From Begonia masoniana (Eukaryota > Streptophyta > Magnoliopsida > Cucurbitales > Begoniaceae): a stretch of 64,000 nucleotides of DNA. Below are positions 46,301-57,784 of the stretch, in pieces. The DNA lies in the NCBI GenBank assembly GCA_022432975.1, contig CM039503.1, positions 52,574,466 through 52,638,465 of the forward strand. The letters are read 5' to 3'. The notes below the pieces were generated by a model, which did no database searches, had not been told where the DNA came from, and saw only the letters and a list, made by a program, of their open reading frames with translations. A program made the position numbers and the translations under genes. How positions within the stretch are numbered: the first letter of the stretch is position 1; the number at the start of each line of letters is the position of its first letter.

Positions 46301-49300
46301 ATGCTTATGATTCTGTTTTGTGTTCTAATATCAATGCATCTATTTGTGTCTTCGTTGAGTTGTGTTTAAGTAATTGTGTTTACTTAACTTGTTGTTTAGG
46401 ACTAGGTTTAACATTCTGTTTAGTCATGTTTCCTTGCCGTTTTGGTTAAATTGCTGCTACAGTTTGCTGGTTTAAATTGTCATCTTTCTATTGCAAAATA
46501 GGTTATTTGTTTTAGCCTTAAACTGTTCACTTATAGCAGCTCCATAAAGATCGAATTTGTGATTTTGGTTTACTAAATTGATGGCTGTTTCTGGTTTAAA
46601 CTTGCTGCTAATATTGCATATTGATGGAATTTTTATTCTTCTGTTCCCTGAATACTAGCATGAATCCAGCCATACAATTTGCTGTGTTTTAACCTTTAGA
46701 ATGCTGAAAATTCACTGTTGTTTTCTGCTATAATTGTTGGTCAATTTAGACTATTGCTGAGTTTTGGGGATCAAACTGAAAATTTAATGAACTAAAATTC
46801 CCAAGGATATTTGAAGCTGTTTGCAGCACCTTTTTCTAGTTCAATCATCTAAACTGATTGCTGTGTTTTTCTGGTTATTATTCAACTTATTTGCTGCTGC
46901 TAAGCCATGAAATTATTGTGCTAGTTGTTTCATTGTCTAAAACATGCATCTATTATCATCTGCATTCTGTTTTTGGTGAATGGCCGAGAATGGATAAAAT
47001 TGTAGTTGACTTAATGCATGATTCTTTTCCCTGTTAAAGCACGTTAATTCTAGTTGTGCTTTTATGATTGTGCCCTTATGCTGTTTCTGGTTTAACTGAT
47101 GAAATTGTTTAAGCTAGTTGTGTTTTAATTAATTAAGCATGCATCTAATATCACTGCTTCTGTTTTTGTTTGACTTCAAGTGTTGTGTCATGTGCTGTTT
47201 GGTTATGCTAATTTTGGAATTTGAAATGGTTAGAATGCACAGCTAACACTTGGATTAAATGGATAACGATGTGCATGGCCGAACCACTTGTTTTGTTTGT
47301 TTCTAGTTGTTTGTTTTGTATTTTTGTTTGTGGAAGTTTGTTAAGGAACTCTTGGCTTCCTAACCTTTGAAGAGCATCCAAAATTGAAGAGCCAAGGTAA
47401 TTGATAGACATTTGGCGACAAGGTACGAACCTAAGAAACCTTAACTTCTTGAATATCTAATATTGAATGATTAAGAGGTTGCCTTTTGAATTTAATTGTT
47501 GTGACAGAAATTTTCAAACTCTAACTATATTTATGGACTTATTGATTCATGTTATGTATTAATGCATGATTGTGAAAAAAAATACTAGAGGAAAGTTTTT
47601 GTGGCTTAGATTATTGATGTCGTTTGCTAGGAATTGTTAATGCCATTTGCTAGAGGAAAGTTGGCATTTATTTTTGCAATTGGATTAAGGACCATGGGTC
47701 TAAGTTTTGTGTTGGATACCAAGATTGATTGGTTCCACTTGAGCGTATGAACGCTAGGGTTACGAGTGTGTAAAGGGGCAAAAATTTAAGATTTGAGGAC
47801 AAATCTTCAATCACCCGGAGAGGATGATGTGCCAACGATCCCGAACCGTCAAACATGAACCAAGGTATGAATTCTAACTATTTTATATACTAATTGGTTT
47901 GTGAGTTTTGTAGGTTAAAAATTCTTCTCAAAGCTTGGAATGACTAAAGGAAGAGGGAATTTGTCTTCCCTTTATCAAATTTTGTAACCGAGTTCTTTAT
48001 TTGTTTTAAGTTTATGACACTATGGGTTTTCTTAATCCTTATTTATTGGCCACTTGTAGCCAATTTTATTGTTAGATTATTTGGTTAAATTGTTTAGGGT
48101 TTGGAAATTTTAAGTGAACTTGCCATGCCTGGAGCCAACTGCTGATGTGGAGCTGCTGATGTGGCCGAGCACAACGGCTACATTTTTGAAGAAGCATCTC
48201 CAACGGCTCTTGCTTTCTCCCGAAGCCTTCCCTTGATATTTAAGCTTTTCCCTTTGGTTATTGTAATTAGTTTTTTATCAATATTTGGAATTTACAGAAG
48301 AGTTTCTTCTTGTTCGGAGCATCCTCCGTGTGGGTTTTTCCCACGGTCTTCATTGGCGCGAGACGCCATGGATGACCACCAAATTGTGCCTCAAGCTTCA
48401 CGGTTGCTTGGAGGTACTCTTTCCCTTGCCTTCTCTCCCTCTGCCAAGAGCTGGAGTCGAAAAGGAGGAAGGAGGAAACCCGTGCCCTTAAGCTGTGATT
48501 TCTCCTCGGCAACGAGGGACTTCTTTCCAAAGGCGCAGAGTTGCGCATCGCACTGCCTTTGGACCAGCCACGGGTCTTCATTTACATTTCCCTCGGCCTC
48601 TTCTGAGGACGAAGCATTACGCGTAGGGCAGCCTAGTTGCTGGAAGCACTCCTCCCATCACGGTGGAGCTCTTCGCCGAAGGTACAGGGAACACCTTTCG
48701 GCCGGCTCGGCTTCCTTTCGCCGTCCATCTCCTCCACAACGCTTCCTTCAATCCAAACGGCCTTTTCTGAGGCGTTACCCAACTCACCCACCTCTCCATT
48801 TCGACGGTATCAATTTTCTCATCTCCTACGCAATTTTCGATTTTTCCTCTGTTTTAGCGACTGTTTGGAGTGTTCTTTGGTTTCTCCAAAAAACACCGAA
48901 CCTTGCTGCTTAATATAGTCTTCCGCATGCGTCTTAGGTCCCAGAAGTCCATCAGATCAATTTCGCTAATTTATGGTATGAATTTAGATCGTGAAACCGA
49001 ACGTTCAATTAAAGGTAATTAATTGTAGAATTTTAATAAAAGAATTAATTAAAATCAAAATAAAAAGAAGTAGGTAAAATAATAATGAGATAGGTAAAAT
49101 AATAAATGAAATGGATTTAATATAAAAGTTTAATATAAGATTTAATATAAAATAAAATAATAAAAATAAAATAATTAATAAAATAAAAATTAAAAGATAA
49201 GGTTTCAAAAAGAAACCTTATCTGCCGAGGGTTTTCAGAAAGCAACCAGAGGAGAGAGAGAGAGAGAGAGAGAGTCACGAGGGGGAGAAAGACGCCGACG

Positions 49301-50041
49301 CCGGAACGACTTCCATTCGGTGCGATTTTGGTGTCAAAACGTTCGTCTCGAGGAGTAGATCAACGTTTGTGAAGGGCGTTTTCGAAGGTAACCCATCTTT
49401 CTCTCGATTTTTGCCCGAGAAGTTTCGGGTTTTAGGTTTTGTTAGATCTGAATTTTTGGGGTCGATTTCTCGTTGTTTTTGACAGGGATCGACACGAAAA
49501 GTAGTTAGAAACGTGTGGGAAGCGATTTTCGGCGAAAAACAGGTAAGAAATTTGATTTTTTTGCCACGGGTTGCACGTCAGTTGGTCGCCGGAGCTTCGT
49601 CGGCGATCGGCGTATCGACGGTCGAGTCACTCGACCATATGGGCTGAGTCAACTCGGGCTTTGGGCCGAGTTGACTCTGGCCCAAGGCCGAGTTGACTCT
49701 GGACTAGGGTCGAGTTGGGCCGATTGGGTTTGACCCAGCCCGATCCAAATTCGGGCCAGACTGGACCCAGGCCCTTTGGCCTTCTGGGCCAGGTTAGACT
49801 TGGGTCCATTGGCCGAGTTTGACCCGACCCATCAGGCCCAGCCCATTACGGGTCGAACCCGCCTGGTCCGACCCGATTTGGGTTTGGGCCGGGTCTAGCC
49901 CGAGCCCTGTTGGAACGGGTCGGTTCGGGTCAAACCGATCCGACCCTGACCAACTCGAATCGGGTTGGTTGGACCCGAACCAGGCCGACCCGAACCAGGC
50001 CGACCCGAACCGGTCTAACCCGAACCGGTCCGATCAGTAAA

Positions 50042-50115
50042 AGTCAATATTTGACCGTTGACCGTTGACTTTGACCCTTGACCGTTGACTTTGACTTTTT
50101 TGACCAAAAGTCAAC
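50042..50115 (+). promoter_or_regulatory. W-box array in the gypsy LTR
   Basis: Eight plus-strand TTGACC/T cores start at 50051, 50058, 50065, 50071, 50078, 50085, 50091 and 50100, with inverse AGTCAA at 50041 and 50109. WRKY factors bind TTGAC[CT]. The same array recurs at 53828-53901 in the duplicated unit. Further TTGACT/AGTCAA pairs occur in the GAGTTGACTC repeats at 49640-49700. Confidence 0.65.
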
Positions 50116-50698
50116 TCGAGCCATTTTAGCCCGTTTTCGCCCCGAATCGTAATTTATATCGTTTCTGGACAGAATTGGACCTTAACGGGGTTCCTTCCTT
50201 GTGTTGTTTCTCAGATTCAGAGGATTTTGCTGATTTGAAAGCAATTCCTGAGGAGCCACGGTTTACCGAAAATAGGAGGACTCGCCGCAGGGGTATGGGT
50301 TATTATACTTACTACGTTATACCTATATGCACATGCACGTATATTATTTTTGGTGGGATACCACTAGTATTGAGGTCGGCATTTTACTGGCATAATTATT
50401 TTACATATGGTGGCACGTATACTTTATCATTGATTTACTCTGCCGATTAGATTTCGATGCCATGTTTTACTTGCCTTTACCGACGTAGAGTATTTGAGAA
50501 TTGTCTTGAGATTTATCATATTTGGCATGTAGTTGGTTTTATACGTGCATTTGGTATTGTTCATGCATTGGTTTTCTGCTGTGCCAATTGGAGTTGATAC
50601 TGGAGATAACCGTCTGGCACTCTTAGCTGGGCCCTTATGCTAGGAGTATCAGGGGGTTTTGCCCAGTTGTTGTGGTACTCCCCACACTTGTTTGGATA

Positions 50699-50790
50699 GG
50701 GTACGCCCCCTGAGAATAGGTGGAATGTAGGGTACGCCCCTTAGAATAGGCGGAATGTAGGGTACGCCCCCTGAGAATAGGCGGAATGGG
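50699..50790 (+). repeat. Three tandem ~31-bp repeats in the gypsy LTR
   Basis: Three units begin GGGTACGCCCC and end GGCGGAATG (or GGTGGAATG). They are copied at about 54484-54575. A further pair of repeats (GGCTGAGTGGTTCGTCCCTC type) follows at 50879-50966. Confidence 0.85.
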
Positions 50791-52745
50791 CTCGGAGGTA
50801 TGCTCGCCCAGTTACCTGACCTGGCCAGTGTCTGTTCATTGCTACCCCGGTATGTTAAGTCCACCTTGTGGACCCCTTGGGCCCAGGGTTGAGTGGTTCG
50901 TCCCTCCTGGTGTGCCCTAGCGCGTGTCCCAGTGGCCCAGGGCTGAGTGGTTCGTCCCTCCTGGTGGTTGACCTTTTCTCTTCTCCCTATGAGGCCCTGC
51001 CTGGTGTTATCGCGACCTTTCTGTGTTGGTGTGGTTCGGAGGATCCGTGAGTAACCTCTCTTTTCACTGTACACCTGGATATCTATTTTTATGATAGCAT
51101 TGTTGATGTGGGCCTATTTTCACTATATATATTTATTTTATCGTTAGCCCTATTAACCGTTTTAAATGGATAATAAGAAGAGAAATGAATAACATTGAAA
51201 TTGGTTTTGATTTTTAAAACGTGCATTGATTTGATAAGGCATGCATCCTTGAGTGGTAGGTATAACATCCCATACTGAGTTTGTCACTCACCCCATCGAC
51301 TCCCCCTCTACAGGTAAAGGAAGAAGGCTAGGAAGTGAGCTCTGTCGTGTGGATTTCCCTAGGGTCACAATTTTTATTTCCTACAGATTTGTGTATGTAA
51401 GACATTCGAGATTGTACTTTATTTTGGCATGTAATTATTATCATTTATCTTGTATTTCTACGATTGTTTGTACTCTCTTTTATTTGTTGCTTCGAGGAGG
51501 TCCTGGATCAGTGCTAATCTTCCGCTTTTAGCCTTAAGTTAGACGGTGGACCTCTCCGAGGTTGATCGTTTAACCTGGCGTTTCTGTTAGGCTCCCTCTC
51601 GGGTCGTGACACTCACACTGAGCTCTCATTGACTTCACATGGCAGTTGTCACAATTCATAATTGTCAAAGTCAAACTTAACAAATTTTTTCCTCAAACTT
51701 GATTTAAGATGATTCATGAATTTGAGCATGTGGTGTTGAGGTTCTTCTTAACAAATTTGACATAATGATTTTGACTATGGAAAATAAATATTAAAAAATT
51801 GTTGGAGGACCGGACCGTAATCGAGAGACATGGATCGAAATCAGACCAAAATCGGTGGTCCGGATCAGTTCTCAGTACTCGGAGGCCGGTCTGTCCAAGC
51901 CTACGTATACCTCAAGATATAAGTTTTAACAAGGAAAATTAGATGATATTATTATGCCCAAGTATCATTTTTTAATATTTATTTCCACAATCAAAATCAT
52001 TAGTTGTCAAATTTGTAGTATAGTTGAATAATGTGTTGATAAATTGTTGGTTGTTGACTGTTGATTGCTTTATTTATTTATGTAGAAAATTTATATTTTA
52101 TAGGTTGTATCCCGATTGATTGCTATATTTTAATGCTCAACGTTGATTAATTTGTTGGCCTCTTTCGCTGTGTTGGATACCGTGTACTTGTAATAGTGTT
52201 GTTTGTGCTTGATGAATGATATTTGTTTGGTTGTTGTTATGTATTTGCTTAATTTTTTTTTTTTGGGTTGTTGATTACTGGGTTTGATTAATTTAATTTT
52301 TAAATTTATGTTGATTAATGTGTTTATAGATTTATTTTTTTTACTCCACGGTAGGAGGGATAACTTCTCTGATGAAGTTCGCATGTGTAATCAAAAGATC
52401 TAAGTTTATAGCTTGAATTCACTTCAATAGGGTACTCAAAAACAGCATCAACTCTTCGCCGAAGGTAAAGTGCACACCTTTACACCTTTTCGGCCGTCGG
52501 CTTCCTTTCGCCGTCCATTCTCCTCCACAACGCTTCCTTCAATCCAAACGGCCTTTTCTGAGGCGTTACCCAACTCACCACCTCTCCATTTCGACGGTAT
52601 CAATTTTCTCATCTCCTACGCAATTTTCGATTTTTTTCCTCTGTTTTAGCGACTGTTTGGAGTGTTCTTTGGTTTCTCCAAAAACACCGAACCTTGCTGC
52701 TTAATATAGTCTTCCGCATGCGTCTTAGGTCCCAGAAGTCCATCA

Positions 52746-55398
52746 GATCAATTTCGCTAATTTATGGTATGAATTTAGATCGTGAAACCGAACGTTCAAT
52801 TAAAGGTAATTAATTGTAGAATTTTAATAAAAGAATTAATTAAAATCAAAATAAAAGAAGTAGGTAAAATAATAATGAGATAGGTAAAATAATAAATGAA
52901 ATGGATTTAATATAAAAGTTTATATAAGATTTAATATAAAATAAAATAATAAAATAAAATAATTAATAAAATAAAAATTAAAAGATAAGGTTTCAAAAAG
53001 AAACCTTATCTGCGAGGGTTTTCAGAAAGCAACCAGAGGAGAGAGAGAGAGAGAGAGAGAGTCACGAGGGGGAGAAAGACGCCGACGCCGGAACGACTTC
53101 CATTCGGTGCGATTTTGGTGTCAAACGTTCGTCTCGAGGAGTAGATCAACGTTTGTGAAGGGCGTTTTCGAAGGTAACCCATCTTTCTCTCGATTTTTGC
53201 CCGAGAAGTTTCGGGTTTTAGGTTTTGTTAGATCTGAATTTTTGGGGTCGATTTCTCGTTGTTTTTGACAGGGATCGACACGAAAAGTAGTTAGAAACGT
53301 GTGGGAAGCGATTTTCGGCGAAAAACAGGTAAGAAATTTGATTTTTTTGCCACGGGTTGCACGTCAGTTGGTCGCCGGAGCTTCGTCGGCGATCGGCGAT
53401 CGACGGTCGAGTCAACTCGACCATATGGGCTGAGTCAACTCGGGCTTTGGGCCGAGTTGACTCTGGCCCAAGGCGAGTTGACTCTGGACTAGGGTCGAGT
53501 TGGGCCGATTGGGTTTGACCCAGCCCGATCCAAATTCGGGCCAGACTGGACCCAGGCCCTTTGGCCTTCTGGGCCAGGTTAGACTTGGGTCCATTGGGCC
53601 GAGTTTGACCCGACCCATCAGGCCCAGCCCATTACGGGTCGAACCCGCCTGGTCCGACCCGATTTGGGTTTGGGCCGGGTCTAGCCCGAGCCCTGTTGGA
53701 ACGGGTCGGTTCGGGTCAAACCGATCCGACCCTGACCAACTCGAATCGGGTTGGTTGGACCCGAACCAGGCCGACCCGAACCAGGCCGACCCGAACCGGT
53801 CTAACCCGAACCGGTCCGATCAGTAAAAGTCAATATTTGACCGTTGACCGTTGACTTTGACCCTTGACCGTTGACTTTGACTTTTTTGACCAAAAGTCAA
53901 CTCGAGCCATTTTAGCCCGTTTTCGCCCCGAATCGTAATTTATATCGTTTCTGGACAGAATTGGACCTTAACGGGGTTCCTTCCTTGTGTTGTTTCTCAG
54001 ATTCAGAGGATTTTGCTGATTTGAAAGCAATTCCTGAGGAGCCACGGTTTACGAAAATAGGAGGACTCGCCGCAGGGGTATGGGTTATTATACTTACTAC
54101 GTTATACCTATATGCACATGCACGTATATTATTTTTGGTGGGATACCACTAGTATTGAGGTCGGCATTTTACTGGCATAATTATTTTACATATGGTGGCA
54201 CGTATACTTTATCATTGATTTACTCTGCCGATTAGATTTCGATGCCATGTTTTACTTGCCTTTACCGACGTAGAGTATTTGAGAATTGTCTTGAGATTTA
54301 TCATATTTGGCATGTAGTTGGTTTTATACGTGCATTTGGTATTGTTCATGCATTGGTTTTCTGCTGTGCCAATTGGAGTTGATACTGGAGATAACCGTCT
54401 GGCACTCTTAGCTGGGCCCTTATGCTAGGAGTATCAGGGGGTTTTGCCCAGTTGTTGTGGTACTCCCCACACTTGTTTGGATAGGGTACGCCCCCTGAGA
54501 ATAGGTGGAATGTAGGGTACGCCCCTTAGAATAGGCGGAATGTAGGGTACGCCCCCTGAGAATAGGCGGAATGGGCTCGGAGGTATGCTCGCCCAGTTAC
54601 CTGACCTGGCCAGTGTCTGTTCATTGCTACCCCGGTATGTTAAGTCCACCTTGTGGACCCCTTGGGCCCAGGGTTGAGTGGTTCGTCCCTCCTGGTGTGC
54701 CCTAGCGCGTGTCCCAGTGGCCCAGGGCTGAGTGGTTCGTCCCTCCTGGTGGTTGACCTTTTCTCTTCTCCCTATGAGGCCCTGCCTGGTGTTATCGCGA
54801 CCTTTCTGTGTTGGTGTGGTTCGGAGGATCCGTGAGTAACCTCTCTTTTCACTGTACACCTGGATATCTATTTTTATGATAGCATTGTTGATGTGGGCCT
54901 ATTTTCACTATATATATTTATTTTATCGTTAGCCCTATTAACCGTTTTAAATGGATAATAAGAAGAGAAATGAATAACATTGAAATTGGTTTTGATTTTT
55001 AAAACGTGCATTGATTTGATAAGGCATGCATCCTTGAGTGGTAGGTATAACATCCCATACTGAGTTTGTCACTCACCCCATCGACTCCCCCTCTACAGGT
55101 AAAGGAAGGAAGGCTAGGAAGTGAGCTCTGTCGTGTGGATTTTCCCTAGGGTCACAATTTTTATTTCCTACAGATTTGTGTATGTAAGACATTCGAGATT
55201 GTACTTTATTTTGGCATGTAATTATTATCATTTATCTTGTATTTCTACGATTGTTTGTACTCTCTTTTATTTGTTGCTTCGAGGAGGTCCTGGATCAGTG
55301 CTAATCTTCCGCTTTTAGCCTTAAGTTAGACGGTGGACCTCTCCGAGGTTGATCGTTTAACCTGGCGTTTCTGTTAGGCTCCCTCTCGGGTCGTGACA
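52746..55398 (+). mobile_element. Second copy of the gypsy right LTR (within the duplicated unit)
   Basis: It is collinear with 48955-51611, ends in GGGTCGTGACA and is followed by CTCAC. It is preceded by only 294 bp of LARD LTR (52452-52745), so it arose by duplication and not by a separate insertion. Confidence 0.85.
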
Positions 55399-56240
55399 CT
55401 CACACTGAGCTCTCATTGACTTCACATGGCAGGTTGTCACAATTCATAATTGTCAAAGTCAAACTTAACAAATTTTTTTCCTCAAACTTGATTTTAAGAT
55501 GATTTCATGAATTTGAGCATGTGGTGTTTAGTTCTTCTTAACAAATTTGACATAATGATTTTGACTATGGAAAATAAATATTAAAAAATTGTTGAGGACC
55601 GGACCGTAATCGAGAGACATGGGATCGAAATCAGACCAAAATCGGTGGTCCGGATCAGTTCTCAGTACTCGGGCCGGTTCTGTCCAAGCCTACATTATAC
55701 CTCAAGATATAAGTTTTAAAAGTGAAAATTAGATTATATTATTATGCCCAAGTATCAATTTTTTAATATTTATTTTCCACAATCAAAATCATTATGTCAA
55801 ATTTGTAGTATAGTTGAATAATGTGTTTGATAAATTGTTGGTTGTTGACTGTTGATTGATTTATTTAATTTATGTAGAAAATTTATATGTTTATAGGTTG
55901 TATCACTATTGATTGATAATTTTATGCTCACTGTTGATTAATTTGTTGGCTCTCTGTCGCTGTGTTGCTACCTGTACTTGTAATATTGTTGTTTGTGCTT
56001 GATTAATGTATTTGTTGGTTGTTGATTAATGTATTTGATTAATTTGTTTGTTGGTTGTTGATTACTGTGTTTGATTAATTTAAGTTTTTAAATTTATGTT
56101 GATTAATGTGTTTATATATTTATTATTTTTTACTCCACGGTAGGAGGGATACTTCTCCTAGTGAAAGTTCGCATGTGTAATCGAAAAGATCTAAGTTTAT
56201 AGCTTGAATTCACTTCAATAGGGTACCAAAAACAGATCAA

Positions 56241-57325
56241 GCTAAATGTAATTATTGTGGGCATATTTATGCAGCACACCCGACGAAGAATGAGACTTTA
56301 AGTTTAGTAAAATATATTAAAGTATGCAAAAAAAATTCACGAAATGTAGATAGTAGGCAACCAACCTTGATCTTTATAGCTCTTGAGGGCAAGAGTGCTA
56401 GTATACCCATATTTACTATGATGGTTGCCAGAGAATTTCTGGCAAAGATAATTATCTTAGATGAATTTTCATTGAAAGTGGTAGAAGGAATTAGTTTCAG
56501 GACATTTTGTCTGTATCTCAATTCCAAGTTTATGATGTCGTCTAGAAGGACACTAGCAAGAGATATTCGTAGCATACTTCAGAAAGAAAGAACAAAGTTG
56601 AAGGAGTATTTTTCTTAACATCACAGAGGGTGTGTTTGACCAATAACGCGTGGATCTCTATTTAAAATTTGAATTACATGGTGTTGACATATCATTTTAT
56701 TGATCAAGACTGGCATGCAAAAGAAGATCTTGAATTTTTGTTTGATTTCGAACAATACGGTTAATCTATTTGTAAGGACGTTGAAAAATATTTGTTTCAG
56801 TGGGAGGTTAAAAAGGTTACCACCATCACCGTTGACAATACGTCTTCCAACGACGTTGTTATTTTTTATTTGATGTCACTATTTTAGATAGTCCTAACAT
56901 ACTATTTTGGTGGAAGAGGAACTCCGAGAAGTTTCAAATTTTGAGTGTCATTATGAAAAATATATTGATTATTCCAATTTCTACAGTAGCGTCAGAATCT
57001 GCTTTTAGTTGTGGTGGTCGTGTTCTTAACGTCTTTTGCGATTCTCTAAGCCCTCAAAGTGTTGAAACTCTTATATACTCCCAAAGTTAGCTCAAAACAT
57101 TCAATTCTTTTAAAATTTCTACAAACATTGATAATGATTTAGAAGGTTCCACTAAGACATTGACAACTATAGAAGAAGGTTCGAGCATTCTAATATTTAT
57201 TTGTTTTATATGTTTATCTCTAAATTAAGGATTAACTAATGTCTTCAATATTGTTATTTTGCAGATTTCGTTGACCCTACCGATGAAATTTTTCTAGAAG
57301 TAGAAGATGACGTATCGATGACTTG
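56241..57325 (+). pseudogene. Decayed second hAT transposase
   Basis: The frame from about 56237 encodes a BED-type finger, AKCNYCGHIYAAHPTKNE followed by a Lys-rich VCKKN block. About 56640-56720 gives LTNNAWISI, NLNYMVLTYHFIDQDWH. 56905-57090 gives the dimerisation part with LWWKRNSEKFQILS (approximate frame) and PISTVASESAFSCGGR. The pieces are separated by stops, frameshifts and missing core sequence. It is a different hAT lineage from the copy at 33557-35564. GGACCGGACCG-type sequence at 51810 and 55600 may be its subterminal repeats; its ends were not found. Confidence 0.8.
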
Positions 57326-57758
57326 ATATGGTTGGTTGCAATAATTGACTTCATTTCAATGTTTATCTCTAATGGTTTTGAATTGATTGATTTGTTGTTG
57401 GAATTAAATTGACTATTTAGTTGGATGTATTATTTAGATTGTACTTTCAAGTTTTAAAGTACGTAGATTAATTTTAGATGTTGAATTTAATTTCTTAGCA
57501 TTCATTTTAATGTTTGATAATTAAATTTAGTTTGTATGTTACATATTTAAATTTATTTTAGATATTGAATTTAGTTTCTTAGATTTTATTTTAGTTGGAT
57601 TTAGACTTTTAGTTTGTAAGTTTGATACTTAGATTTAGATTTTTAGTTTGTTAAGTATATGTTTAATGTCTATAAATTTTTATTTAGGTTTAACGTTTTT
57701 AAATTAAACAGATTTTTTCGGTTGTTTGATTTGAAAAAATTTTATGTTTAAAAAAAGA
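57326..57758. other. AT-rich spacer
   Basis: Repetitive ttagatttttagtttg-like sequence. Nothing recognised. Confidence 0.5.
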
Positions 57759-57779
57759 ATATATATATATATATATATA
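57759..57779. repeat. (AT)n microsatellite at the pararetrovirus breakpoint
   Basis: About ten AT units. The viral RNase H homology stops just beyond it, at about 57785. Confidence 0.9.
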
Positions 57780-57784
57780 AGAAG

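Larger units (their letters stand above)
36669..48954 (+). mobile_element. LARD in LTR-internal-LTR-internal-LTR tandem array
   Basis: Three LTRs (36669-37800, 42245-43377, 47825-48954; 1130-1133 bp, TGATGTGCC...CCATCA) alternate with two internal domains (37801-42244 and 43378-47824; about 4.45 kb). The whole array is flanked by one target duplication, GATCA (36664-36668 and 48955-48959), so it began as a single insertion into the gypsy right LTR. The internal domains are T/G-rich with CTGTTT motifs recurring throughout and contain no gag or pol, the definition of a large retrotransposon derivative. Enzymes must come from a related autonomous element. Unequal recombination between LTRs is the usual route to this structure. 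Confidence 0.9.
32007..51611 (+). mobile_element. Decayed Ty3/gypsy retrotransposon with nested insertions
   Basis: Both ends carry the same 5-bp duplication, CTCAC (32002-32006 and 51612-51616). The left LTR starts TGTAAAACCCGTC and the right LTR ends GGGTCGTGACA. The left LTR keeps only about its first 400 bp (hAT insertion excluded) and passes at about 36180 directly into the 3' end of pol, so a large internal deletion removed gag and most of pol. The right LTR (36592-36668 plus 48955-51611, about 2.7 kb) is split by the LARD array. A chromodomain-type integrase end and a polypurine tract mark it as a gypsy chromovirus. Confidence 0.85.
48669..56240. repeat. Direct tandem duplication of a 3.78-kb segment
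   Basis: 48669-52451 is repeated at 52452-56240. The unit includes the last ~290 bp of the third LARD LTR, the gypsy right LTR from GATCA onward, and about 830 bp of 3' flank. The junction at 52452 joins aaacagcatcaa to ctcttcgccgaagg, and the second unit ends at aaacagatcaa before unique sequence. Differences between units are mainly one-base indels. It is a somatic or germline unequal exchange, or an assembly duplication. Confidence 0.88.

Noticed and set aside
48161..48913. 250-codon open frame beginning MAEHNGYIFEEAS
   Set aside because: It lies in the third LARD LTR. The same frame is interrupted in the other two LTRs by one-base indels and matches no protein family.
36669..48954. Array of two independent LARD insertions side by side
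   Set aside because: The middle LTR is shared and only the outermost ends carry the GATCA duplication.
50649..51074. 141-codon minus-strand frame, present twice
   Set aside because: Located in the gypsy LTR tandem repeats; the second copy exists only because the segment is duplicated.
53500..53826. Pro/Asp-rich 108-codon frame (DPNQADPN repeats)
   Set aside because: Product of CCGACCCGAACC tandem repeats in the LTR, not a protein gene.
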